Shown here in pieces: positions 16,431-25,009 of a stretch of 64,000 nt of DNA. Every line of letters starts with the position of its first letter. Within the stretch, counting starts at the first letter, position 1. The DNA is taken from positions 62,001 through 126,000 of the forward strand of contig NZ_KK211081.1 in assembly GCF_000620145.1 (NCBI RefSeq), in the 5' to 3' direction. The notes under the pieces were generated by a model. It had not been told where the DNA came from. It ran no database searches and was given only the letters and a program-made list of their open reading frames with translations. The translations under genes and the position numbers were made by a program. Origin of the DNA: Deefgea rivuli DSM 18356. GTDB lineage: Bacteria; Pseudomonadota; Gammaproteobacteria; Burkholderiales; Chitinibacteraceae.

Positions 16431-16458
16431 AATCATCATCAGATTTATAAATGATGCC

Positions 16459-16695
16459 TTAATTTTCGTCTTGATCCCACTCATTTTGCGTTGCTTCTGC
16501 ATCGGCTTGCGCTTTGGCGATTTCTTTGCGCTTTCGACTCGCATCACCCAAAACCGTATCGTAATGCAGGCGCTGCTCGTCGGTCATTTCATGCTTGATC
16601 TTCTCCAACTGCTCCGCACCTTGATACGCAGCGACTGGCTCTAGACTTTGGATTTTTTCAATTAATGAAGTAAATAATTCGGGGCTGATCGGCAT
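16459..16695 (-). CDS. Small acidic helical protein of unknown function
   Basis: 78 residues, not recognised. Predicted to be almost entirely helical, with heptad-like charged stretches (EKIQSLEPVAAYQGAEQLEKIK and SRKRKEIAKAQADAEA), no cysteine, no signal peptide and no membrane segment. The ATG at 16695 has GGAG 8 bases upstream, so the gene looks real. It is convergent with the transglycosylase across palindrome A4. Confidence 0.65.
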   Translation of the reverse strand: MPISPELFTSLIEKIQSLEPVAAYQGAEQLEKIKHEMTDEQRLHYDTVLGDASRKRKEIAKAQADAEATQNEWDQDEN

Positions 16696-16776
16696 AGCGT
16701 GAACTCCAATAGATTGAGAAAAATTAGCGTTAAGCAGCCCAAATCGCGCAACGGCGAAGAAATCTAGAGTTATCCC

Positions 16777-17553
16777 TTAACACACAATTCCAAGCTCTGC
16801 TGCGGAGCGACTACCGGCTAAAGGGTAGTTATCACTGGCATGGTAGCTCATCACCAGAGAATATTTGGTCAACATCGTTTTATTACGGCTAGCGGCATGA
16901 AAAGTGCGTGCATCAAACAGCACCACATCACCCGCAGCTAAAGTAGGAAACTCAGCAGCGGCGACCAAAGGTGCTGCCGCAGGATGCGCAGGCAATAAAA
17001 ATTCGCGTTCATCAAATGCAGCTTCCGGCAATTCCAGCCCTTGCGAGCGCGGGATAAAACCAAGGCCGCCATTCTCTGGACTTTCTACACCCAAAGCCAG
17101 CCAGCACGATACTAATTGCGGGCGAGAAAAACGCCAGTAGCGCACATCGCGATGCCATAAAGTATCGCTGCTAAAACTCGGCTGTTTGGTCATCAGGCTG
17201 TTGTGATGCACTTGCGTTAACGTGATGTGGTCGCTCGCGAGCAGCGCCCGCATAATGTCGATCAGTGCGGTATCGGTCGCCCAATCCATAAAAATCGGTG
17301 AGCGCGCCACCATGCCGCGCAAACGGCGTATGGTTTGCCCGCCTTGCGCATCACTTGACACGGGCGCGCCCGGATAAGCCAAGCTCGCCTCTAACTCAAG
17401 CGGTTCTTCACGCGCTTGCAAGCCTTGCATCGCCGCATCACGAATCGCGTTCACTTGCTCTGCTGGCGCGAAATTGCGCAAAACCACGACGCCTTGCTCG
17501 GCAAAAGCAACACGCAGCGCGTTGACATCAATAGGGTGAGAAAACTCAAGCAC
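16777..17553 (-). CDS. Phytanoyl-CoA dioxygenase (PhyH) family protein
   Basis: Fe(II)/2-oxoglutarate-dependent oxygenase. The double-stranded beta-helix metal triad is visible as HxD in LWHRDVRYW and the distal His in DARTFHAAS; a following Lys/Ser segment would bind oxoglutarate. 258 residues, cytoplasmic. The likely start is GTG at 17553, with only a weak ribosome site. The substrate is unknown: the bacterial family hydroxylates small molecules of many kinds. It stands alone between a CACGAA repeat and the small helical gene. Confidence 0.75.
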   Translation of the reverse strand: MLEFSHPIDVNALRVAFAEQGVVVLRNFAPAEQVNAIRDAAMQGLQAREEPLELEASLAYPGAPVSSDAQGGQTIRRLRGMVARSPIFMDWATDTALIDIMRALLASDHITLTQVHHNSLMTKQPSFSSDTLWHRDVRYWRFSRPQLVSCWLALGVESPENGGLGFIPRSQGLELPEAAFDEREFLLPAHPAAAPLVAAAEFPTLAAGDVVLFDARTFHAASRNKTMLTKYSLVMSYHASDNYPLAGSRSAAELGIVC

Positions 17554-17669
17554 GGCATACGCTCAATTAAAATCAGCAAGACCGTAGATTGTACTAGAAG
17601 TTAAGCCCGATTGAACTTGCGGTTTTTGCCAGTCAACACCAGACCTGCGTGGACTGCATTTTGGATCAA

Positions 17670-17812
17670 GGTCAAAAACTAGGATCACGAAAGGCACGAA
17701 CAAAGGGCAAAAAACACGAAAAAAAGCAAAAATGCACTAATAGATTTCCTTCCTACCTATGCTTTTGCCTTTTATATTTTTTTCGTGTTTTTCGTGATCC
17801 CCGCCTTTGACT
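17670..17812. repeat. CACGAA palindrome, GGATCACGAA end-type (R3)
   Basis: Left arm GGTCAAAAACTAGGATCACG with AAAGGCACGAAC; right arm TTTCGTGTTTTTCGTGATCC with CCGCCTTTGAC. The centre is about 70 bases. This is the most complete copy of this end-type and shows that the halves R2a and R2b belong together. Confidence 0.85.
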
Positions 17813-17833
17813 TTGGATTTTTCGTGGGCGGTT

Positions 17834-19339
17834 TTAATCCTGCGGCAGCGTAATCATGGCTTGCAAGCCGCCTTCGGGATGATTACTCAGTTCCAGCACG
17901 CCGCCGTGCGCTTGAATAATATTGCGTGCAATGCCAAGCCCCAAACCGTGACCTTGATGATTCAGGCTGCGGCCATGTTCCAGCCGCATATACGGTGCAA
18001 ATAAAGTCGCCAGCGCATCATCGGGAACGCCTGGGCCATGGTCGCGAATAATAATCACCACTTTGCCGACGCCTTCCAGCACCGTCACCTCAACGCGCTC
18101 GCCGTAAAACAGTGCATTGTCTATCAAATTACTCAGCGCGCGTTTGAGCGCTAACGGTTTGGCCATCACCCAAAGACCGCAACGGCTAAACGCAATTTCA
18201 TGCCCCGCCATCCGCGAATCTTTGACCATCCGACCGATCAGCGCGTCCAATTTCACGCGTGTGCGATTTTCGTGAATGTCGCTGTCTTTCACGCTTTGTA
18301 GCGCACCTTTGACCATCATATCCAGTTCATCGAGGTCTTCATGAAACTCAACGCGCAAATCCTCATCGTCGAGCATTTCGGTGCGCAGTTTTAAGCGTGT
18401 AATCGGTGTGCGTAAATCATGCGAAATCGCCGCAAACAGTTTTTCACGGTCTTCTAAATAGCGTTGAATCCGCTCACGCATAGCGCCAAAAGCATGCGCG
18501 GTGCGGATAAATTCTTCGCTACCTTCTTCGGGCAAATGCGGCGACTCGCCTTTACCAAAGGCTTCGGCGGCTTCAGACAGCGCCGCCAATGGCCGCGTAA
18601 TCCAGCGCACCACCACCCAGCTGAGCAGCAGCACCGTAATCAGCGTTGCAAATTGCAAGAGCCAACGCTCCGGCGGCATCGGGTCGCTATTATCCAAAAA
18701 ATAAGGATCGGGCATTAACGTCGCCAGATACAGCCAATGCCCCGGCTCAATTTCGGTTTGAATCACCAACACGGGCGCGGGGCGCGGCGCCATCAGCAAG
18801 GTATTTTTCACCCAATGATCGGGCAATTGCGCCACCGTCATGCCATCACTGGCCACCGCCAATTCGCTGGGCCACGCAAAATCAATTTTTAAATCGCCAA
18901 CGCGAGGAAGATCTTGTTCAAATACATGACGTATTACCTTCAAGACCTGATTGGATAAAGGCTGTGAGGCAATACGTTTAACGATAATCGGGCTGTCGTT
19001 CACGTTCACAAAGAAACGCGTTCCGCCCATTTCGCGTAATTGCTGAATCACTAGCGGACGATAATTCGGTGGCAGACTTTGGAAAAAATGCACGGCACTC
19101 GCCGCGCCACGCGCGATATGATCCGCTGCGGCGCTCACTTCTTGCTCGGATTTATTCTTTAAATAATTCGCCCAAATCACATTGCCAATCAGTTGTGACG
19201 TCAGTACGCCGATGGTCATTACCCATAGCAAACGCGACAAGAGTCGCGATGGCAAGATCCGCTCTAGCCAGCGCGGCGTGCTCATTAAACGCGCCCGCCG
19301 CCCTATCGAGCGCAACCATTGCCAAGCTGCGCTAGACAT
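17834..19339 (-). CDS. EnvZ-like sensor histidine kinase
   Basis: Membrane histidine kinase of the OmpR/EnvZ class. A short cytoplasmic N-terminus is followed by TM1 (~37-57), a periplasmic domain (~60-225), TM2 (~228-246), HAMP (~247-300), and the phosphoacceptor His near residue 307 in AISHDLRTPITRLK. The ATPase has N box NLIDNALFYG, G1 DHGPGVPDD and G2 GHGLGLGIA. 501 residues, larger than E. coli EnvZ because of the periplasmic part. The ATG overlaps the regulator's stop by 8 bases, so the two genes are coupled. The signal sensed is unknown. Confidence 0.87.
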   Translation of the reverse strand: MSSAAWQWLRSIGRRARLMSTPRWLERILPSRLLSRLLWVMTIGVLTSQLIGNVIWANYLKNKSEQEVSAAADHIARGAASAVHFFQSLPPNYRPLVIQQLREMGGTRFFVNVNDSPIIVKRIASQPLSNQVLKVIRHVFEQDLPRVGDLKIDFAWPSELAVASDGMTVAQLPDHWVKNTLLMAPRPAPVLVIQTEIEPGHWLYLATLMPDPYFLDNSDPMPPERWLLQFATLITVLLLSWVVVRWITRPLAALSEAAEAFGKGESPHLPEEGSEEFIRTAHAFGAMRERIQRYLEDREKLFAAISHDLRTPITRLKLRTEMLDDEDLRVEFHEDLDELDMMVKGALQSVKDSDIHENRTRVKLDALIGRMVKDSRMAGHEIAFSRCGLWVMAKPLALKRALSNLIDNALFYGERVEVTVLEGVGKVVIIIRDHGPGVPDDALATLFAPYMRLEHGRSLNHQGHGLGLGIARNIIQAHGGVLELSNHPEGGLQAMITLPQD

Positions 19340-20048
19340 GACTAATCGTCACTTCCGCCGACAGTACATAACCCGCGCCACGAACTGTTTTAATCAGATT
19401 CGGATGTTTGCCATCGTCTTCCAGCCGTTGGCGCAGGCGGCTCACTTGCACGTCGAGCGAGCGATCCAGCGGCCCTGCATCGCGGCCTCGCGTTTCTTCA
19501 GCCAATTGGCTGCGATCCAAAATCTGCCCTGGATGCTCCAAAAACATTTTCAATAATTGAAAATCCAAACCGGTGAGTTTGATGACTTCGCCTTCCGGTG
19601 AAATCAGGTTGCGCTCGACGGTATCGAGTGTAAAGCCAACAAAACGGTAATAACGCCCACCTAACGCCGGGCCGTCAATGCCAGTGCGACGATGAATGGC
19701 TTTAATCCGCGCCAGCAATTCGCGCGGATTGTAGGGTTTCGCAATGTAATCATCCGCACCCAATTCAAGGCCGACAATCCGGTCGGTTTCATCCGAGCTG
19801 GCCGTCAACATGACAATCGGCACATTGCTGTTTTTTCGAACGGTTTGACAGAGCGCAAAGCCATCGGTGTCGGGCAGCATCACGTCCAAAATCACCAAAC
19901 TCAGCTCGTCTTTGTAGCGCTCAAATTCGCTCAGAAACGTCTCGCCATCGGGCGCGAGGCGCACATCGTATTGATTGCGTTCCAAATAGGCTTTGAGCAA
20001 AGTGCGGGTTTTTAAATCATCATCAACAATTAATATTTTACGGCTCAT
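19332..20048 (-). CDS. OmpR-like response regulator
   Basis: Two-domain regulator: receiver at ~4-118 with acidic pocket DDD, phosphorylated Asp in LVILDVMLPD and Lys in YIAKPYNP, followed by an OmpR-type winged helix ending KTVRGAGYVL. 238 residues. The RGRDAGPLDRSLDVQVSRLR stretch is strongly OmpR-like. First gene of the regulator-kinase operon; its upstream region is palindrome A5 and then a long repeat. Confidence 0.88.
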   Translation of the reverse strand: MSRKILIVDDDLKTRTLLKAYLERNQYDVRLAPDGETFLSEFERYKDELSLVILDVMLPDTDGFALCQTVRKNSNVPIVMLTASSDETDRIVGLELGADDYIAKPYNPRELLARIKAIHRRTGIDGPALGGRYYRFVGFTLDTVERNLISPEGEVIKLTGLDFQLLKMFLEHPGQILDRSQLAEETRGRDAGPLDRSLDVQVSRLRQRLEDDGKHPNLIKTVRGAGYVLSAEVTISHV

Positions 20049-20061
20049 TTTGATTAATCCT

Positions 20062-20113
20062 TGGGTATATCAACTAACAACATATTTAAATTAGATTACA
20101 GCCTAATACCCTA
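20062..20113. repeat. GGGTAT-type palindrome (A5)
   Basis: Left end GGGTATATCAACTAACAA and right end TTACAGCCTAATACCC; outer arms pair, the inner part is loose. It lies 14 bases upstream of the OmpR-like start codon, in the expected leader or promoter. Confidence 0.65.
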
Positions 20114-20147
20114 CAAAAATAGTGAGATTCAGAGTTGATAACTCAAT

Positions 20148-20690
20148 GCCTCGCTTAACTTGAAGCGCCAATGCTCTGCTAACCATGGTCGCGCTCATGC
20201 CGCGCGGCACTTACTTTTCTTGAACGGCCAAGAAAAGTAAGCAAAAGAAGGCCGCCCTGTATCTGCGTCCGGCTTCGCCGGATGCCCTCGCTGCGGACAA
20301 TCGGCAAGGCGTCGGGCTTTAACAAAACAGAGCCCGCCGAAAGCCCCTTGCCGCTTGTTCCTCGCTCGGCTTGATACAAGGGATCTCGCGCAGCTCAACG
20401 AGACTCGCTTATTTAAATGGCGATGTTCAGATTTGGTGTTGATGCTGTGCCGCGCTCGTTGAGCTGGGGCTTAAAACCCCCGTCTAAGCGCACCGAGTGA
20501 AGGAGAGAGACAAACAGCTTTATCGTTTGGCTCACGACTGACCGAGGGCATCGGGGACCGATGCGCGCCCGGGTCGCCTTTCTTTGCTTCTTTCTTTGGC
20601 GACGCAAAGAAAGAAGTCCTCGTCGCGGATTGCGACACCAAAACACCGTGCCGCAGGCACTTAAAACCATCAACACGTACCATCAACACG
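20148..20690. repeat. Long dispersed repeat L1 (no gene)
   Basis: Gene-free 540 bases. The first ~250 bases (to ~20400) recur in inverted orientation at 25857-26178. This includes a near-perfect hairpin around CTTTTCTTGAACGGCCAAG, then GTATCTGCGTCCGGCTTCGC and CTCGCTCGGCTTGATACAAG. A second unit (GTTGATGCTGTGCCGCGC...) at ~20435 recurs in direct orientation at ~25870. The end carries another hairpin, CTTCTTTCTTTGGCGACGC with the reverse GCAAAGAAAGAAG. Short open frames across it on the minus strand have no ribosome sites and are not called. Confidence 0.8.
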
Positions 20691-20714
20691 TAATCTGAAC
20701 AAACTCTATTAAGT

Positions 20715-20768
20715 CGATGTATTGCCCTCTAGGCTTTTTAAATAAAGGACTGCAATCAAATACATCAA
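20715..20768. repeat. GGGTAT-type palindrome, ATGTAT variant (A6)
   Basis: Left arm CGATGTATTGCCCTCTAGGC, right arm GACTGCAATCAAATACATC. It sits directly after the 3' end of the minus-strand binding-protein gene. Confidence 0.7.
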
Positions 20769-20789
20769 TAACTCATACCGCACATGCAC

Positions 20790-22055
20790 TTAATCTTCTT
20801 TACGATTCAATGCCCGTACCATCGCTGCCAATCGTTGCTGTGTCTCTGCGACTGAAATTTTGTCGTCTAAATAAAAGGTTTGAATCTGCGCGACGATAGC
20901 CTCTTTGAAGGTTTCATCGGCGGCCATTCTATGCACCAAGCTCGGTGCTTGGAAGGCTGCGCCACGGCCGAAGGCGCGCCATGAATTTCGGCCGCAACTG
21001 TCTAAACTTGCCACATCCACATCGCGCCGCACCGGCACAGCACCTTTGAGTTTGCTATAACCCACTTGCGCGGCAGGCGAGAGCACGACCTGTGCAAAAC
21101 GCTCTTGGCCTTGTTGCTTACTGTAATCACCGGCAAACATCACCATCGTATCTACACTATATAAATGCGCATTGTCTGTATTGGGCACGGCCACGCAGCC
21201 AAAATCCACATCGACGCTCTGCCCTTGCGCCATCAACTCGCCCTTTATCCAATCACCCATCACCAACATCGCCGCTTGGCCACTGGCAAATTGCCGCGAA
21301 ATATCCGTCCACGGTGTGTCGATGCTCGATTTATTGGTGTACGTACGCAATTGCCGCAAGCGCGTTAATGCCTGCGCGAAACGCGGATCTAAATACGCTT
21401 GCGGATTGCGTGCGACAAATAAGTCTCGATAAAACTTCACATCCGATTCAGCCAGCACCAGCGTTTCAAATAAAGTCGCCACTTGCCATGCTTCGCTACT
21501 CTGCGCCAACGGCGTAATCCCTGCGGCCTGTAGTTGCAAAGCGACGCGTTTAAATTCAACAAAACTGCGTGGTGGCTTTAAGCCCAAGCGATCAAAGATT
21601 TTTTTATTATAAAACAGCGTATTAATTCGGTGGATGCCCAGCGGCACCGCCACCGCATGTTGCCGATGCGTCACCAATTGCCAAATCGTCGGAAACATCT
21701 GGCTTTGCCAGCGCCCCGCTGCATTATCTAATTCTAAAATCAAGCCCAGTTCAGCCCATTCGCTCACCGCAGGGCCGATCAATTGCGCCACGGCTGGCGG
21801 TTTACCTGATAGCACGCGGCTTTTTAATACTTTCATCGCGCCCGAACCTGCGCCGCCCGGAATCGCTGCGTCACGCCATTCGATATTTTCTTCGACTAAT
21901 TTATGGCGCAAAAAATCAGCGGCACGTCGCTCGCTGAGCGATGTCCACCAATGCAACACATCCAGCGATTCGCTTGCGTGTAGTGCGCTAGAAAATAGCA
22001 ACAAAATTAGCCAAAGTGTCGCGCTTTTAGCAATTTTTACTTTTGATTCAAACAC
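20790..22055 (-). CDS. Sugar ABC transporter substrate-binding protein, divergent copy
   Basis: Extracellular solute-binding protein family 1 (carbohydrate type). The signal peptide is residues ~1-28 (hydrophobic LWLILLLFSSALHA). The mature part shows the family pattern SGKPPAVAQLIG, VPLGIHRINTLFYNKKIFDRLGL and GQAAMLVMGDW. No lipobox Cys. The start is GTG at 22055 with GGAG 9 bases upstream. It is transcribed away from the second binding-protein gene at 22670, and no permease or ATPase follows it, so it must share a transporter or act as a sensor. Two related binding proteins for one transporter suggest different ligands (inference). Confidence 0.8.
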   Translation of the reverse strand: MFESKVKIAKSATLWLILLLFSSALHASESLDVLHWWTSLSERRAADFLRHKLVEENIEWRDAAIPGGAGSGAMKVLKSRVLSGKPPAVAQLIGPAVSEWAELGLILELDNAAGRWQSQMFPTIWQLVTHRQHAVAVPLGIHRINTLFYNKKIFDRLGLKPPRSFVEFKRVALQLQAAGITPLAQSSEAWQVATLFETLVLAESDVKFYRDLFVARNPQAYLDPRFAQALTRLRQLRTYTNKSSIDTPWTDISRQFASGQAAMLVMGDWIKGELMAQGQSVDVDFGCVAVPNTDNAHLYSVDTMVMFAGDYSKQQGQERFAQVVLSPAAQVGYSKLKGAVPVRRDVDVASLDSCGRNSWRAFGRGAAFQAPSLVHRMAADETFKEAIVAQIQTFYLDDKISVAETQQRLAAMVRALNRKED

Positions 22056-22148
22056 CTGTCGTTATTCTCCATGAATTAGCACGACTATATCGTAAGCTTG
22101 CAAGGGAAACTGTAATAAAACATTTCATTTTATAGAGATACACAAGCA

Positions 22149-22161
22149 CCCCATATTGGGG
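22149..22161. promoter_or_regulatory. Operator-like palindrome CCCCATATTGGGG
   Basis: 13-base palindrome in the divergent region between the two binding-protein genes, ~94 bases from the GTG at 22055 and on the far side of the MITE from 22670. It is a candidate site for a sugar-responsive repressor; no regulator gene is adjacent. Confidence 0.35.
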
Positions 22162-22343
22162 CGTTACACAGCATACGCCTTAGCTGCAAGGCACGGCAGC
22201 GTCTTTTGAATGATGCTAACGTGATTTTTTGTAACAGAAAAAATTGCAGCAATGTTGATGTAGCCCAAGGAATTCAACAACATAAAGCATATCCCTAGGT
22301 AAAACGGCCGTAGCTAGTGTCACAGAAAAGGCAGTGCTACCTT

Positions 22344-22611
22344 AGGTTCTGTTGACGTTTGTTTTGCGGATCGCGTTTGTACGGCTTTTGGCCTGAGGCA
22401 AGGCACGAAGCGTGAAACTTAGTCATTCTAAGTCAGCGCTTTGTAACGCAGCATCAGGCCAAAAGCCGCCAAACCCGAAGGGCTGGGCGCTTTTCGCGGC
22501 GACTCTGCGTTGTAGCAAGCTCACATAGAATGACTATGCATCGCTTACTACGCCTTGATTCGCCGCGAAACCCGCTCCAGCGCGACCGTAAAACAAACGT
22601 CAACAGAACCT
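22344..22611. mobile_element. 268 bp MITE-like element with nested hairpins
   Basis: Terminal inverted repeats of 26 bases match at 25 positions: AGGTTCTGTTGACGTTTG... at 22344-22369 and its complement at 22586-22611. Inside are two further hairpins. One is CGGCTTTTGGCCTGA / TCAGGCCAAAAGCCG (22382-22396, 22454-22468) with tip CTTAGTCATTCTAAG. The other is TTTCGCGGCGA / TCGCCGCGAAA (~22492-22570) with tip CATAGAATGACTATG. It has no coding capacity and no clear target duplication. It ends 58 bases before the start of the binding-protein gene. Confidence 0.85.
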
Positions 22612-22669
22612 CGCGCACCGAGACATCAGATCACGGCACCGCAACTACATACACTTGAGGATTTTCGAA

Positions 22670-23929
22670 ATGCAGACTGTTTTAAGCACATCGGTTTTGA
22701 GCGCACGCAAGCTCTTGCTAGCTACACTCCTTGCGGCAGGCACAGCCCAAGCCGGCACGATCACGATTGAATCTTGGCGCGTTGATGACAAGACGCTGTG
22801 GGAAGAAGTATTAATCCCCGCTTTCCAAAAAAAGAATCCAGGCATCCAAGTTAAATTCACGCCAACAGCACCGACTGAATACGATTCAAGTCTGACTGCG
22901 CGTCTGACTGGTGGCACTGCGGGTGATTTGATTACTTGCCGCCCATTTGATGTGTCGCTCAATCTGTTTAAAAAAGGCCAACTCGAAAAACTCGATGGTA
23001 AAGCGGGTATGGAACACTTCCCAGCTTCAGCCAAAGTGGCTTGGCAAACTGATGATGGCAAAAGCGCATTCTGCATGCCAATGGCCTCAGTAATGCACGG
23101 CTTTTTCTATAACAAAAAAATCTTTAAAGAATTGAACCTGCAAGTACCGAAAACCCAGGCTGAATTTTACGCAGCAATGGAAAAAATCAAAGCCGCCGGC
23201 AAAACGCCAATCGCTTTAGGCACTGCAGATCAATGGGAAAGCAATCAAACCGTCTTTACTAATATCGGCCCGAATGACTGGAAAGGCGAAGAAGGCCGTA
23301 AAGCCTTGATCGCGGGTAAAGCTAAATTTACTGATCCACAATACGTAGCCGCGTGGACGCAAATGAGCAAATGGACGCCATTGATGGGTAAAGGCGCTTC
23401 AGCACAAACCTACGCAGACAGCCAAAATTTGTTCGCGATGGGCAAAGCCGGTGTGTATCCAGCCGGTAGCTGGGACATTGCGTATTTTAATAAAGAAGGC
23501 ATGGACTTCGGCGCATTCCCACCACCCGTGGCTAAAGCCGGCGACCAATGCTACATCTCGGATCACACCGACATCGGTATGGGCGTGAATCCAAAAGCGA
23601 AAAACAAAGCGGAAGCCTACAAATTCTTAGCTTGGTTGGGCTCACAAGAATTTGCTGACCTGTACACCAATAAAGTAACGGGCTTCTTCTCGCTATCAAA
23701 TCACTTGATTTCAGTCCAAGACCCAGTGGCAAAACAAATGTTGGAATGGCGCAAAACATGCAAATCAACCATCCGTTTGAATGCGCAAATCTTGAACCGT
23801 GGCGAGCCAGCAATGGAAAACGCCTTGTGGAATGTGAGTTCGCAAGTCTTGAACGGAAAAATGACACCAAAAGACGCTGCAGCACAAATTCAAGTTGGCT
23901 TTGAAAAATCACGCGCATCCGTCAAGTAA
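22670..23929 (+). CDS. Sugar ABC transporter substrate-binding protein
   Basis: Periplasmic binding protein, solute-binding family 1, for an oligosaccharide or sugar. The signal peptide ends near residue 28 (LLAAGTAQAG). The mature protein starts TITIESWRVDD and carries ARLTGGTAGDLITCRPFD, FFYNKKIFKELNL and GKAGVYPAGSWD. 419 residues. The ATG at 22670 has AGGA upstream; an upstream in-frame TTG at 22655 is less likely. First gene of binding protein - permease - permease - ATPase. A terminator follows directly, so the permeases are probably made at lower level. The chitinase and nagD in the window make chitin sugars a plausible ligand, not proven. Confidence 0.88.
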   Translation: MQTVLSTSVLSARKLLLATLLAAGTAQAGTITIESWRVDDKTLWEEVLIPAFQKKNPGIQVKFTPTAPTEYDSSLTARLTGGTAGDLITCRPFDVSLNLFKKGQLEKLDGKAGMEHFPASAKVAWQTDDGKSAFCMPMASVMHGFFYNKKIFKELNLQVPKTQAEFYAAMEKIKAAGKTPIALGTADQWESNQTVFTNIGPNDWKGEEGRKALIAGKAKFTDPQYVAAWTQMSKWTPLMGKGASAQTYADSQNLFAMGKAGVYPAGSWDIAYFNKEGMDFGAFPPPVAKAGDQCYISDHTDIGMGVNPKAKNKAEAYKFLAWLGSQEFADLYTNKVTGFFSLSNHLISVQDPVAKQMLEWRKTCKSTIRLNAQILNRGEPAMENALWNVSSQVLNGKMTPKDAAAQIQVGFEKSRASVK

Positions 23930-23960
23930 GCGTTTCCTCCTCTCACACCTTGTGAGCTCA

Positions 23961-23987
23961 ACCGGCGGCTTGCCGCCGGTTTTTTTC
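23961..23987 (+). terminator. Terminator between binding protein and permeases
   Basis: ACCGGCGGC / GCCGCCGGT stem with TT loop and TTTTTT, 32 bases after the stop. Inside an operon such a hairpin usually sets a high binding-protein:permease ratio by partial termination or by protecting the upstream mRNA. Confidence 0.85.
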
Positions 23988-24086
23988 GGCCTGAAGACGG
24001 AGCGAAGAGACAAGCACTCGCCCATCAGCAGCACCACGTGTCACCGATTGACGCTCTTTTTTACTATTTGATTTTTTGGAGTTGCG

Positions 24087-24998
24087 ATGAAACGCCTGCC
24101 TTGGCATATCGTCCTTTTTTTAGCGCCTGCGGTACTGATTTACTCAGTATTTAGCGCGCTGCCCTTAATCGACACTTTGCGTCTCGGTTTTTATACCAGC
24201 AACGATGCAGGCCACATGAGCTTTGCTGGCTTGAGTAACTACCTGACCATCCTCACCGATCCGGCTTGGTCGGCGTCGTTTTGGAATGCGATGGGTAATA
24301 ACTTTAAGTTTTTTCTGATTCATTTGCTGATTCAAAATCCGATTGGTTTGATCTTGGCGACGTTTTTATCACTTAAAGGGCTTAAATTCGCGCGGCAATA
24401 TCGCACCTTTATTTTCCTGCCAACGCTGTTGTCGGTGGTGATTATTGGCTTTATCTGGCAATTGATTTTGTCGCCGTTGTGGGGCGTGTCTGAATCCATG
24501 CTGACTTATGTTGGCCTAGGGGAGTATTTTTCGCCATGGCTGGGTGAGGAAGGCTCAGCGCTGATTACCCTCGCTTTAATTTCGGTTTGGCAATTCGTCG
24601 GCATTCCGATGATGCTGATTTACGCGGCGCTGTTGGCAGTGCCAGAAGACATCGTTGAAGCCGCCCACGTCGAAGGCGCATCCGCTTGGCGTATTTTCTG
24701 GGAAATCAAACTACCACTGATTTTGCCAACTTTGGGGCTCGTGACGATTCTGACTTATGTCGGCAACTTTAATGCGTTTGATTTGATTTACTCAGTCAAA
24801 GGCGCGATTGCCGGCCCGAATTACAGCACCGATATTTTAGGTACTTTGTTCTATCGCACTTTCTTTGGCTACCAAAGCCAGATCGGTAGCCCAACGATGG
24901 GTGCAGCGGTCGCTACCTTAATGTTCCTCGTCATTCTCTGCGGCGTGGGTGCTTACTTTTACTTCGTGCAGCGCAAGCTGACGCGTTACGAACTTTAA
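24087..24998 (+). CDS. Sugar ABC transporter permease (MalF type)
   Basis: Inner-membrane permease of the binding-protein-dependent sugar importers. Six hydrophobic helices; the cytoplasmic EAA loop reads EAAHVEGASAWRIFWEIKLPLILPTL (~190-215) and contacts the ATPase. 303 residues. The ATG at 24087 follows GGAG by 6 bases. The second permease starts nine bases after its stop, indicating one transcript. Confidence 0.9.
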   Translation: MKRLPWHIVLFLAPAVLIYSVFSALPLIDTLRLGFYTSNDAGHMSFAGLSNYLTILTDPAWSASFWNAMGNNFKFFLIHLLIQNPIGLILATFLSLKGLKFARQYRTFIFLPTLLSVVIIGFIWQLILSPLWGVSESMLTYVGLGEYFSPWLGEEGSALITLALISVWQFVGIPMMLIYAALLAVPEDIVEAAHVEGASAWRIFWEIKLPLILPTLGLVTILTYVGNFNAFDLIYSVKGAIAGPNYSTDILGTLFYRTFFGYQSQIGSPTMGAAVATLMFLVILCGVGAYFYFVQRKLTRYEL

Positions 24999-25009
24999 AA
25001 GGATTGATG

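Noticed and set aside
20179-20689. Several overlapping 60-90-codon minus-strand frames
   Set aside because: They cover the L1 repeat and its hairpins (KEAKKGDPGAHRSPMPS-like peptides); such peptides recur wherever the repeat does and have no start signals.
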